A stretch of DNA of 64,000 nt from Lucinisca nassula (lineage: Eukaryota > Mollusca > Bivalvia > Lucinida > Lucinidae): contig CAUZLF010000193.1 in assembly GCA_963580285.1 (NCBI GenBank), forward strand, positions 97,384-161,383, given 5' to 3'. Position 1 is the first letter of the stretch; the number at the start of each line of letters is the position of its first letter. A model generated the notes under the pieces. The model was not told the origin of the DNA, searched no databases, and worked only from the letters and a program-made list of their open reading frames with translations. The position numbers were made by a program, and so were the translations under genes. Shown here in pieces: positions 54,516 to 64,000 of this stretch.

Positions 54516-56025
54516 TACTGAACAAAAGTGAAAACGCTACACTCATGTTTGAACGCAAATATTGACCCCTAATTTTATTCCATTGAAACAAATTTTGATA
54601 ACACATGATAATTTCATCTTTTGGCAATAACTTGCACTTAAGTTCATTTCTGTCAAAGCACACGTAGCCGTGGAACAAGTGTTGAAACAACTAAAGGGTC
54701 ACAAAAATGACCATGCCAATTCAGTAACGAGTGTAACCTCCACCTGCCGCAATTAGAGCTTCACAACGGCGACGCATAGAACCAACCAAGTGTCTGACCA
54801 AGCGTTGGGGAAGGCGTTGCCACTCAAAGGTTAAGGCTTGACGAAGTTCGTTCAACGTCCGTGGCTGTTGACGTCGTTGGCGCACGCGTCGACCTAACAT
54901 GTCCCACAGATGTTCTATGGGCGACTTGTCTGCAGAGAGTGCCGGCCAAGGAAGGACGTCGATATTCTGACGCTGTAAGAAGTCTGTACACACATGAGCG
55001 ACGTGGGGTCGAGAGTTATCCTGTTGGAAAAGTCCGCCGTGACGTCGAATAAAGGGAACAACGTGGCGTGTTAGAATTTCGTCACGGTATCTAACGCCTG
55101 TCAGCCTACCATCGACGAACACTATATCAGTTTTGTGTCTAGCAGTAATCCCTGCCCATATCATGACGCTACCGCCACCGTAAGCATCACGACGTTCTAC
55201 ACACGCGTCGAGATAACGTTCACCCGTTCTGCGGTATACACGACGCCTTCCGTCGACTTCCTTCAGCATAAATCTGGATTCATCCGTGAATAGAACGCTG
55301 TTCCATTGATTTCGACGCCAACGTAGGTGATTTTGTGCCCAATTAAGCGTCGTTGCCTGTGATTTGCAGTCAACGTTGGTCCTCTGAATGGACGCCTTGC
55401 TCTTAGTCCCACGGATCTTAATCGGTTTCTAATCGTTTGCGCGCTCACTCTTCGACGTCCAGGAAGTGACCGTTCTGTTACCGTGGCGAATTGAAAGCGT
55501 TTACGCGTATGTAAACGTCTAATATAGCGATCCTGACGTGGGGTCGTTGCTCGACGTTGACCGGGTCGGGGACGATCATCAATTGATCCAGTGATGTTAA
55601 AACGAGCCCACAACCTTGCAATAGTCGTTCGATGAACTCCAAATCTTCGCGCAACGTCAGTTTGGTAACGTCCACTTTCAAGCATGCCAATTGCACGTTC
55701 TCTCTCATTTTTGGACAGCCGCGGCATTTTAGCCCTTAATCACAAAGTTAAGAAACTGTGTTTTTATAATCCTGAGTACATTCACAATAATGTCAATACC
55801 TTTATTCAATGTAAACTTAAGCGTACATGTACCTTCACGTGAATTTACTGTTTAGACATTATGCTTGGTCGACCGGTTATTTTACAACACTCGAAAACCA
55901 TGTATAGTGCAACTTATAGACCGACGTTAGACAAGTTTTCTCCGATATAATATTTTGAAATAAAAAACAATTTTCGGCCATTTTGACAAAAAATAAAAGT
56001 GTAGCGTTTTCACTTTTGCTCAGTG
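54516..56025 (-). mobile_element. Tc1-type DNA transposon, 1510 bp, with TA target site
   Basis: Terminal inverted repeats of about 25 bp: ACTGAACAAAAGTGAAAACG at the left, ACTGAGCAAAAGTGAAAACG in reverse complement at the right. Flanked by TA at 54514-54515 and 56026-56027. The sister block at 60220 carries the empty site GATAATATATCATGAA, confirming both ends. Confidence 0.93.
54721..55727 (-). pseudogene. Tc1 transposase with a single frameshift
   Basis: Cut-and-paste transposase of the DD34E type. The upstream frame (55727 to about 55340) gives the DNA-binding half: MPRLSKNERERAIGMLESGR, VARRFGVHRTTIARLW (helix-turn-helix), a second helix-turn-helix region (SAQTIRNRLRSVGL). The downstream frame (to 54721) has the catalytic half: the first Asp in FTDESRF (in the other frame just upstream of 55269), the second in QQDNSRPH, and Glu in SPIEHLWDML, with 34 residues between the last two. 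It ends GGGYTRY. The two halves are joined by what looks like one missing base near 55345. Otherwise intact, so inactivation is recent. Confidence 0.9.
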
Positions 56026-56505
56026 TATATCATGAAGAAACTTAAGTGAACACATAAGTGATTTCGTACGTGACAGGCAAGCTTGTTTCCATGGAGACAA
56101 AATATCTCAATTAATCAGACGAGTGTAACACTGTGGACAACTTCGAAATGTGCCATATTATATTATTGCATGTATGCATATGATATCATGTTGCTAATCG
56201 AATGAGTGAGTTTGTGAGTAAGAAGGGCATTTGAGTGAATGACTTTGTGACAAGCATGTCTTCATGGAAAAAGTGAGTGGGTAAGCTTGTTTTCATGGAA
56301 ACAAAATACATAATTTTGTCTGATGTGTGTAGCACTGTGGACACCCTCTAAATGTGTAATGTTATATAATGACAAATATAATTCATATGATATCATGTAA
56401 ATACTTGAGTAAATGCGTGATTGAGAGAATAAGGTGTTTGAGGAAATGGCTATTTGGCAAGTATGTCTTCATGAAAACAAGGAATATCACTTTATCTGAT
56501 ATGTG

Positions 56506-56632
56506 AAGCGCTGTTGGCCGACTGAGATCCTATAAGCGGTTAACAAGTACTTGTGTGCGGTCGGATTCAGCGCTGCATGGAAGCATCATGCAGTCCATCT
56601 ATTTTTTCAAGACCCAATGGGCGGGGGCCGTA
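56506..56632 (-). mobile_element. SINE family S1, partial, sister of 48277-48556
   Basis: Only the head-side half remains (GGCCGACTGAGATCC to GGGCGGGGGCCGTATG). The right flank is shared with the copy at 48556. Confidence 0.8.
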
Positions 56633-58094
56633 TGTTATATGAATACTTTGAGTGAGTAAGTGAGCAGGGCATTTGCGTAAATGTCTATGGTGCAAGCTGG
56701 TTTTCACTGTAGTACTGTATACATTTGCCAAACATGAATCTGTGGCAAACCCGTGGAAACAAGAAATGTGTTTAGCACTGTGGACCTCCTACAAATGTGA
56801 AACAATATGAAACGACCTATTAAAAACATATGATATCATTTAAATACTTGAGAAAAGCCGTGAGTGAATAAATAGGGTATTTGAGTTAATGATTTGACAA
56901 TTTGTGTATACCTTAGTGAGTAAGTGAGTGACTGTGTGAGTAGGGCATTAGAGCGAAAATGTTGCAAGCTTCATGGAAATAATATCAGTTTATCTGATGT
57001 GTGCCCGTTGGGTGAACACAATCCAAAATGTGCCATCTTCTATAATGACCACTTTAGTTCATATTATATCATAAGTGAGTGATTGTATATAGAGCATGTG
57101 AGTGATTGGCTGTATGGCCAGCTGGTCCTCATGAAAATAAAGAAATGGTAACACAGAATATCATTTTATCTAACATGTGTATATTATACCATGTTCAATT
57201 CGTATGAAGACATGTGAATACTTTAAGTGTGTGAGTGAGTCAGTGAGTGAGTTATTGAGAGCAGGTGAGGGTAAATTTTAACAAATGTATGTATAACCGT
57301 AGTCACTTTCCAAATGCGCAAAAGTATCTATTTAGTATGGTATCGAAACATATTTTATTGATATGATGTACATACTTGAATGAATAGACATAGCCAGTAT
57401 GATTTCGTTGCTATCATTTCACCTGATACTTGCAGTAGTGTTGACATCTTTTAAAAGTAACATATTATCTATTCAGTATCTCATACCCCGTTTTATTCAT
57501 ATAGTATCATAGTATACCATGTGAATACTAAAGTGAGTGAGAACGTGAATGGGTGACTGTCTGGCAAGCTTGTTTTCATGGACAAATTCGAAATTGTGGA
57601 CAAATTCGAAATATGCAATATTATATTTTGACTTATTTAATTCATATAATATCATGTGAATACGTGCGTGAATGAATGGGTTAGCGTGCGTGCGCATGTG
57701 CTTGCGTCAGTTTTCAGTCAATGACTATGTTGCAAACATGTCTTCATGGAAACAAAGAATAGCATTTTATCTAATGTGTGTACCACTTTGCACAACTTCC
57801 AAATGTACCAATTTATACAACAACTCATTTAATTCATAGGGTACCATCGAAATACTTTGGGTGATTGAGTGCGTTAGTGACGGAGTGAATAGGTCATTTG
57901 TGTGAAAGGCTGTGAGGCAAGCGTATCATACCATATATTGCCAGCCGTACAAGCGCTTACCGTTAGTACACCGTTGTGATGGAGAATTACATGTCACCAC
58001 ACTACTTTTGAACTGCAGTTCATTTCCAGGTAGTATAATAATTTATTTAGTCTCGGATTGGCCTCCTGCATAGACTCATCTGAAAATAGCGTTT

Positions 58095-58213
58095 AAGTGT
58101 CTCACCGCGGTGTTTGTACCTGGCTCAGGGGACATCTGAGACGCCAAGTTCTGCAAAAGGAAGGTAAGATGTTTTTTCCTCGTACTCCAGGTTTCGCCCA
58201 TCTATGATAAACG
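58095..58213 (+). mobile_element. Decayed SINE family S2 (copy 2 of block)
   Basis: Same position in the block as 51545-51668. GAGACGCCAAGTTCTGCAAA present. Confidence 0.65.
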
Positions 58214-58544
58214 ATATTAAATTCCGCTACTGTAACAGAGACAAATTGAAATTCAGAATAATTTTGCTTTCAAAGGCATAGTAGAAGGTTTCTGTGATCC
58301 TTTCTTTGTGGTTTCTACACAGTGTCCAACTATAAAAGTCGATCATTGGGACTGTTTAATAGTACTCTGCTTTACTTCATTTGAAATGGTGTTAAATAAC
58401 TTCTGAAGTTAGATTCAATTCAAACGATGGAATAAATGTAGGAAATCCACTCCTTATGTACACAAAACAGCGGACCAACGTCCGGCAAATAGCGATATGA
58501 CGTTGCCAAGGTCTTTGATATTTGATCTAGTAGACCTCTACAAA

Positions 58545-58995
58545 GATTGTTCCAATTTGGTATGGGTTTTACGGCCCTTTCAATCCAGATTCTTCAAAAC
58601 TGACAACGACAAACGCAATAACATGAGTGACCAATCTCACACTCCTTTTGTGTAAATTCATGCCTAACATGTTCAAACTGCGCTAATCGGATTTGACTTT
58701 TGTCATGATTATCCAAAATTATCAGCTCAACGATAATAGCACCCATGCGTACAAATCTCGCTGCCGTGTTGTAAATCGCCACCACGCGCAACTCGCCCAC
58801 TAAAAAGACATAAAACTGCTTACCGTTACGGAGTCTGATACCTCTATTTTTTCTTGGCGTTACTGGATCCGTGGTTAGAACCCCCATGTCCATTTTTATC
58901 GCATAATGCAAAAATCTACACAGATACTCTGGGAGGGGGGTTTTGTCCCCTATTCTACATAACACCGATCCATCAATACTCCGTTGTTTTTTGTC
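58545..58995 (-). pseudogene. Decayed coding-like block of unknown identity (copy 2)
   Basis: A 147-codon frame on the minus strand (58594-59037) with blocks RSIDGSVLCRIGDKTPLPEY, GKQFYVFLVGELRVVAIYNT and AIIVELIILDNHDKSQIRLA. It aligns in order with the broken copy at 52370-52950. The N-terminal residues of that frame come from an unrelated repeat. Identity unknown. Confidence 0.45.
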
Positions 58996-59231
58996 GACAG
59001 CAAGAAACCACTGAAATTCTGGAGCAAAGAAAAACAACAGTAAGACTCCTATGCATGATTTACTAGAAGCTTAGAATATCCCTAAACCTGATATTTCCAG
59101 CACTGCTGTCACCTTTACAAGCACCATATCATCTATTCAGTATCATACGCCCTGTTTTACTCTTACAGTATCATGCTAATACCAGAATTAGTGAGTGAGT
59201 GAGTGAATGAGCGAGCGCCTGAGCGAGTGAG

Positions 59232-59355
59232 TCTTGTTTAGGTTTCAATTATGGTCTGGTCGCTTAATGTTTGTGTTTCTTTCCCTTTGGTGTCTTTGAT
59301 GGGTGGAGTAAGTTAATTGTATCGATTCCTAATCTTTGTTTTACTTCTACTTTGA
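59232..59355 (+). mobile_element. Penelope-like element tail, plus strand
   Basis: GTTTAGGTTTCAATTATGGT to CTTTGTTTTACTTCTACTTT; same 3' end as all other copies, opposite orientation to most. Confidence 0.78.
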
Positions 59356-61297
59356 TGTTGCCAGAGTGTTTGGCAAGCGAGTTTTCTTGAAAAGGATAGC
59401 ATTACAAGTGGTGTGTGTAGTACTTTGGACACTTTTCAAATGCGCCACAGTATCTATTTAGTATGATAAAAACATTTATTGAGATAAAATATCATAATAG
59501 CCAACGAGTGAGTAGGTAGCTTGTTTTCAGGGATAAAATATATCATTTTAAATGATGTGTTTAGCGCTGTGAACAAATTCCAAATGAACCGTTTTTATAA
59601 GCACCTGTTTTATTCACAGTATATCATGTTGATACTTGAGTGAATTAGAACGTGAGCGGGTGATTAGCAAGCTTGATTTCGTGGAAACAAAGAAAAGTTT
59701 ATCTGACAAGTGTTGCACGGTGGACACCTTCGAAATGTGCCACACTTTATTGACCTGTTCAATGATTGCGCCAATATCCATTTTGTATGTTATTCATATG
59801 ATATTGTGTATATGAGTGAGCGAGTGAGTAAGAATATCATTTTATCGGGTGAGTGTAGCACTGTCATCGCCTTTCAAACGAAGCACAATATATTATGACC
59901 TGTTTGACTCATATATCAAGAGAATACTTTTAGCTAGGAAGTGAGCGAGTTAGTCAACCAGCGAGTGAGTGAAAAAGGGAATGATTAGTGAGTGATTGAC
60001 CTGGCGAGGAAATTGAGTGAATGAGTGGGTAGCAAGACGCCACGGCAGATTATGACTTGTCCAATTCACACTATATTATGTGAATACTTGAGGAAGCGAT
60101 TGAGTGAGTGTGTGAGTAGCTAAGTTGTTTCATGGAAACAAAGAATATCATTTAATCTGAAGTGTGAGGCACTGTGGACATCTTTGTGATCCAAATTATA
60201 TAGGGACCTGTTTAATTGATAATATATCATGAACAGAAAACTTAAGTGAACACCTAAGTGAATTCGTACGTGACAGGCAAGCTTGTTACCATGGAGACAA
60301 ACTATCTCAATCAACCAGACGAGTGTAGCACGGTGGACAACTTCGAAATGTGCCATATTATATTATTGCATGTGTACATATTGTATCATTGTGGTACTCG
60401 AATGAGTGAGTGTGTGAGTAAGAAGGGCATTTGAGTGAATGACTTTGTGGCAAGCATGTCTTCATGGAACCAAAGTGAGTGGGTGAGTGGCAACCTTGTT
60501 TTCATGGAAACAAAATACATCATTTTGTCTGATGTGTGAAGCACTGTGGACACCATCTAAATGTGCAATGTTATGTAATGACAAATTTAATTCATATGAT
60601 ATAATATAAATACTCGAGTTAGTGTGCGATTGAGAGAATAAGGTGTTTGAGTAAATGGCTATTTGGCAAGCATGTCTTCATGAAAACAAAGACTATCACT
60701 TTATCTGATATGTGAAGCGCTGTGGAGTGAATATACATAGACAATATGATTTCATTGCTATCATTTCACCTGATACGTGCAGTAGTGTTGACACCTTTAA
60801 AAAGTACCACATTATCTATTCAGTATCACATGCCCCGTTTTATTCAAACAGTATCATGTACAAACTTGAGTGAGTGAGTGAGTGAGTGAGTGAACGGGTG
60901 CGTGAGTGTGTGAGTGAGACTGACACTGCATGAGTGTGTGGCAAGCACGTTTCCATGGAAAAAAATGATTTCATTTCAATAGATGTGTGAAGTACTATGG
61001 ACACTTTTTAAATGCGCCACAGTATCTATTTAGTATGGAATAAACATTTTTTTTTTCATTTGCTGAGATAGTGTGTGACTGAGTGACTGACTTGCTAGCT
61101 TGTTTTCATGTAGCCAAACATATGTGACAAATTCGAAATGAGCCACATTATATAAAGACCTGTTTACTTCATGGTAAATCATGTGAATAGATCTACTTGG
61201 GTGCGTGAGAACATGAATGGGTGACTGTGTGGCAAGTTTGTGTTCATGGAAACAAATTGTGGACAAATACGAAATATGCCATATTATATATATATAT

Positions 61298-61521
61298 CTA
61301 TGAAAAAATTAAAGAAACACTGGAATAAAAGTTATTTTTCCTGTATTTTTAACAACCGGTTTCATCCATGATGGAATTTTCAAGTTAACAATGATGTTTA
61401 TTATTGAACGTACAATAATAAACATCATTGTTAACTTGAAAATTCCATCATGGATGAAACCGGTTATTAAAAATACAGGAAAAATAACTTTTATTCCAGT
61501 GTTTCTTTAATTTTTTCATAG
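61298..61521. mobile_element. Palindromic (fold-back) MITE, 224 bp
   Basis: Two arms of about 109 bases, reverse complements with only one mismatch noticed (ACAACCGG versus ACCGGTTATT), around a 6-base centre near 61409. Outer ends CTATGAAAAAATTAAAG and its complement. No ORF. Near-perfect arms imply recent formation. Confidence 0.9.
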
Positions 61522-61559
61522 TTATATTTACCCGCATTGTGGATATTATTTATATTTAA

Positions 61560-61560
<1 letters not shown>

Positions 61561-61647
<87 letters not shown>
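61561..61647. repeat. (TA)n microsatellite
   Basis: More than 40 TA units, between the palindromic MITE and a SINE S2 fragment. Confidence 0.97.
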
Positions 61648-61649
<2 letters not shown>

Positions 61650-61654
61650 TTTGG

Positions 61655-61803
61655 TTTTGGTTTTACCGCCCTTTCAAGATTATTTCACTCATACCGAGCC
61701 GATCGTTAATCAGAGGTGGGCGAAAACCGGAGTACCCGGAGAAAAACCACCTGACCTTCCGTTGCAGAACTTGGCGTCTCACATGTGACCCGAGCGAGGC
61801 TCG
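61655..61803 (-). mobile_element. SINE family S2, 5'-truncated at the B box
   Basis: Minus orientation; tail at left (GGTTTTGGTTTTACCGCCC), truncated at CGAGGCTCG on the right. The satellite text GCCATATTATAT occurs on both sides (61278 and 61802), so MITE, microsatellite and SINE arrived together or nested in one site. Confidence 0.8.
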
Positions 61804-62284
61804 CCATATTATATTATGACTTATTTAATGCATATGATATCATGTGAATACGTGCGTGATTGAATGGGTGAGAGTGCGTGCGCGTGTGCTTGCGTCAGTT
61901 TTCAGTCAATGAGTATGTTGCAAACATGTCTTCATGGAAACAAAGAATAACATTTTATCTAATGTGTGTACCACTTTGCACAACTTCCGAATGTACCAAA
62001 TTATACAACAACCCATTTAATTCATAGAGTATTATCGAAATACTTTGGGTGACTGAGTGCAAGAGTGAAGGAGTGAATAGGGCATCTGTGTGAATGGCTG
62101 TGAGGCAAGCATTTCATACCATAAATTGCTAGTCTTACACGCGCTTACCGGTAGTACACAGTTGTGATGGAGCATAAAATGTCACAACACTACTTTTTGA
62201 ACTGGAGTTCATTTCCAGGTAGTATAATAATTAATTTACAGGCTCTGATTGGCCTCCTCCATAAACTAATCTGAAAATAGCGTT

Positions 62285-62404
62285 TAAGTGTCTTACCACG
62301 GTGTTCGTACCTGACCAAGGTGACATCTGAGACGCCAAGTTCTGCAAAGGAAGGTAAGATATTTTTCCGCGTACTCCGGTTTTTGCCCACCTATGATAAA
62401 CGAT
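62285..62404 (+). mobile_element. Decayed SINE family S2 (copy 3 of block)
   Basis: Same block position as 51545 and 58095. Confidence 0.65.
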
Positions 62405-62463
62405 AGTAAATTCCGCTACTGTAACAGAGACAAATTGAAATTCAGACTAATTTTGCTTTCAAA

Positions 62464-62528
62464 TAAAAATCAAAAATGAGTTCCTTTAAGAGCAATGAAA
62501 ACATTCATAAGAAAGAAGATGGGTCATA
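62464..62528 (-). mobile_element. 65-bp retrozyme fragment ending at the cleavage site
   Basis: Inserted between two TTCAAA copies (62458-62463 and 62529-62534). Sister blocks have the empty site (GCTTTCAAAGGCAT). It spans from the conserved 3' end of family 1 (TAAAAATC on plus) to GGGTCATA, two bases past the predicted hammerhead cleavage point. Confidence 0.85.
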
Positions 62529-62884
62529 TTCAAAGGCATATTAGAAGGTTTCTGTGATTTTTTCTTTGTGGTTTCTACTCAGTATCCAACTATAAAAGTC
62601 GATCATTGGGACTGTTCAAAAGTACCATGCTATACTTCATTTGAAACGATGTTAAAAACTACTTCAAAGTAGTTACATATACATTCCATATTTTTTCAGT
62701 TCTGTGGTGGATTGCTTGCTTCCAAAGGATAACCTTTTATGGAACATATTTAACTTCACTACAGCTGGTGTGTGGGAATGTGTGGCGGCGGTAAAACGTC
62801 TCCCTGCCCCACATCATAGTGTAGATTATATGTTCTTGTCCTTTGGGATCATTGATTCCACTTTGGAATTTTGAAAATATCTGA

Positions 62885-62930
62885 GGGTCACTGATAAGGC
62901 CTATTTGGCCGAAACTAGCTAGTCTGGCCC
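62885..62930 (+). ncRNA. Hammerhead ribozyme, family 2, core mutated
   Basis: GGGTCA, CTGATAA (G8 changed to A), stem II GGCC-TATTT-GGCC, GAA, ACTAGCTAGT, C17, TGGCCC. Likely inactive because of the core change. Confidence 0.82.
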
Positions 62931-63146
62931 AGAAAACATATACACTTCATATTTGTTCAGTTCTGTGGTGTATTCCTTGCTTCCAAAGGACAACCCTTTT
63001 ATAGAACACGTTTAACTTCACTACAGCGGGTGTGTGGGAATGTGTGGCGGCGGTAAAACGTCTCCCTGCCCTACATCATAGTGTAGATTATATTTTCTTG
63101 TCCTTTGGGATTATTGATTCCATTGTGGAATTTTGAAAATATCTGA

Positions 63147-63192
63147 GGGTCACTGATGAGGCCTAATTGGCCGAAACTAGCGAGTCTGGCCC
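63147..63192 (+). ncRNA. Hammerhead ribozyme, family 2, intact core
   Basis: GGGTCA (63147-63152), CTGATGA, stem II GGCC-TAATT-GGCC, GAA, stem III ACTAGCGAGT (one mismatch), C17 at 63186, TGGCCC. Cleavage is predicted between 63186 and 63187 after a GTC triplet. Confidence 0.87.
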
Positions 63193-63401
63193 ATAAAACA
63201 TATACACTCCATATTTTTTCAGTTCTGTGGTGCATTCCTTGCTTCCAAAGGATAACCCTTTTATAGAACATATTTTGAACAATTCAAAAGATGGACTTAA
63301 TGTAGGAAATTTACTATTTATGTTTAACAGGAAGATTAGCTCGAATCGAGCAGGCACGGTCATTCAACTCCGACTGCTAGAACAGTCTTGTTCTACAGTC
63401 T

Positions 63402-63860
63402 ACGAAACTACGTAGTATGACCCATCTTCTTTCTTATGAATGTTTTCATTGCTCTTAAAGGAACTCATTTTTGATTTTTATTTGCCTTCACTGCAGCTGG
63501 TGTTGTGCCGTGTGGCGGCCGTAAAACGTCTCCCCGTACATCAACCATAGTGCAGTTTATATTTTACTTTTGGTCCTTTGAGATCAGCGTGAATATTCTG
63601 AGAAATCAGAAATAAATTATTGGTTTAGACTCATATTCTAGACAGTTTTTAATTATTTGGACCCCATTTTGTTTTATATCAGTCTTTGAATCGACTGCAC
63701 ATCGAAATTCGCAAAATTGCAGAATGTTTTCTCTGGCTTTCTTTGCCGGATCACTACAGGGTCACTGATGAGGCTTTATTAGCCGAAACTACGTAGTATG
63801 ACCCATCTTCTTTCTTATGAATGTTTTCATTGCTCTTAAAGGAACTCATTTTTGATTTTT
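63402..63860 (+). mobile_element. Retrozyme family 1, ~1.2-mer
   Basis: Starts inside a hammerhead (CGAAACTACGTAGTATGACC), runs through one full 381-bp unit (63418-63798) with a second, complete hammerhead, and ends at GATTTTTATT. The site is empty in copy 1 (GAACAGTCTGGACAGATGCG at 51963). Confidence 0.87.
63759..63804 (+). ncRNA. Hammerhead ribozyme, type I, intact core
   Basis: Identical to 52229-52274 in all paired and core positions. Cleavage is predicted between 63798 and 63799; the upstream truncated motif would cleave at 63417/63418, giving a 381-nt RNA monomer. Confidence 0.92.
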
Positions 63861-64000
63861 ATTGATAGATGCGAAACCTGTTACAACGTGGCTACCACAC
63901 TGCCAGCACAAAAACAGCGGGCAAACGTCCGGCAAATAGCGATACGACGCTGCCAAGGTCTTTGAAATTTGGTATAAACTTCATCTAGTGGACCTTTACC

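Larger units (their letters stand above)
48557..56505 (+). repeat. Higher-order satellite copy 1
   Basis: Ordered landmarks recur in later copies: X1 48557, X2 50575, X3 51366, X4 52378, X5 53412, X6 53680, X7 53998, X8 56040, X9 56463. It is expanded by a LINE-like tail, retrozymes and a Tc1 transposon absent from copy 2. Confidence 0.75.
56633..60735 (+). repeat. Higher-order satellite copy 2
   Basis: Same order of landmarks as copy 1: X1 56633, X2 57395, X3 57916, X4 58553, X5 59110, X6 59500, X7 59830, X8 60240, X9 60680. About 4.1 kb; closest to an uninterrupted unit. Confidence 0.75.
31840..62110 (+). repeat. Degenerate ~200-bp GTGA-rich satellite, heavily interrupted
   Basis: Monomers of roughly 180-220 bp recur throughout with the landmarks GTGTGTAGCACTGTGGACAC, CAAATGCGCC, CATATTATCTATTTAGTATG, TTATTCATACAATATCATG and runs of GTGA/GAGT. 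Monomers are diverged, so the array is old. Listed insertions break it: Penelope-like elements, retrozymes, SINEs, a LINE, a Tc1 element, MITEs. No gene of the satellite itself is supported. Confidence 0.88.
62676..63275 (+). mobile_element. Retrozyme family 2, tandem multimer (262-bp unit)
   Basis: A partial unit, a full 262-bp unit (cleavage site 62924/62925 to 63186/63187) and a partial third. Landmarks TTTTCAGTTCTGTGGTG, TGTGTGGCGGCGGTAAAACG. Each unit has a hammerhead. Shares the phrase GGCGGTAAAACGTCTCCC with family 1, so the families are related. Absent at this place in block copies 1 and 2. Confidence 0.85.
60736..64000 (+). repeat. Higher-order satellite copy 3 (continues past window)
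   Basis: Starts at landmark X2 (60745), lacking X1, then X3 62106 and X4 63975. It contains a MITE/SINE insertion and three ribozyme-element insertions not present in copies 1 or 2. Confidence 0.72.

Noticed and set aside
54861..55052. Plus-strand frame inside the Tc1 element
   Set aside because: Antisense to the catalytic half of the transposase.
31840..62110. CRISPR-like regular repeats
   Set aside because: Repeats are diverged, long, head-to-tail without unique spacers, and the genome is eukaryotic.

Overview
The window is animal nuclear DNA: AT-rich, almost gene-free and built from layers of transposable elements and satellites. The mix (Tc1/mariner, Penelope-like and RNase H-bearing LINE elements, several tRNA-type SINEs, hammerhead-ribozyme retroelements) fits a marine invertebrate, most likely a mollusc. 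That placement is inference. No single-copy host gene with clear exon structure was recognised.

1-16873: one Ty3/gypsy-type LTR retrotransposon of about 16.9 kb, missing only about 62 bases of its 5' LTR at the window edge. Order: LTR, primer site, 42-bp leader minisatellite, gag, pol in the -1 frame (protease, RT, RNase H, integrase), a fossil poly(A) junction, a third intact 805-codon ORF, 3 kb of non-coding DNA carrying an old MITE and a SINE, polypurine tract, LTR. I found one difference between the two LTRs over 2.1 kb, so insertion looks recent. The third ORF joins zinc-finger-like Cys/His motifs, a long Lys/Glu-rich disordered region and a KCTD-type BTB/T1 domain. It looks like a host-type gene riding inside a retroelement and is one of the two main discoveries here.

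16874-31840: a 41-bp minisatellite (the target of the LTR element), a fold-back Tc1 transposase remnant, a ~100-bp tandem repeat split by a SINE with clear target-site duplications (TSDs), a GIY-YIG endonuclease fragment, a dead Tc1 element, a LINE 3' end, several SINEs and MITEs, and inverted repeats.

31840-64000: a degenerate ~200-bp satellite rich in GTGA, with three higher-order copies from 48.5 kb onward. It is peppered with insertions: Penelope-like RT elements and their 5'-truncated tails, an RNase H-type LINE, a nearly intact Tc1 transposon with its empty site visible in a sister copy, a perfect-looking palindromic MITE, and two families of small elements carrying type I hammerhead ribozymes (about 382-bp and 262-bp units). 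These match what is known as retrozymes and are the second main discovery: several copies keep an intact catalytic core, some sit as tandem multimers, and one 65-bp insertion ends within 2 nt of the predicted self-cleavage site. Comparison between higher-order copies shows that several ribozyme insertions are recent and independent.
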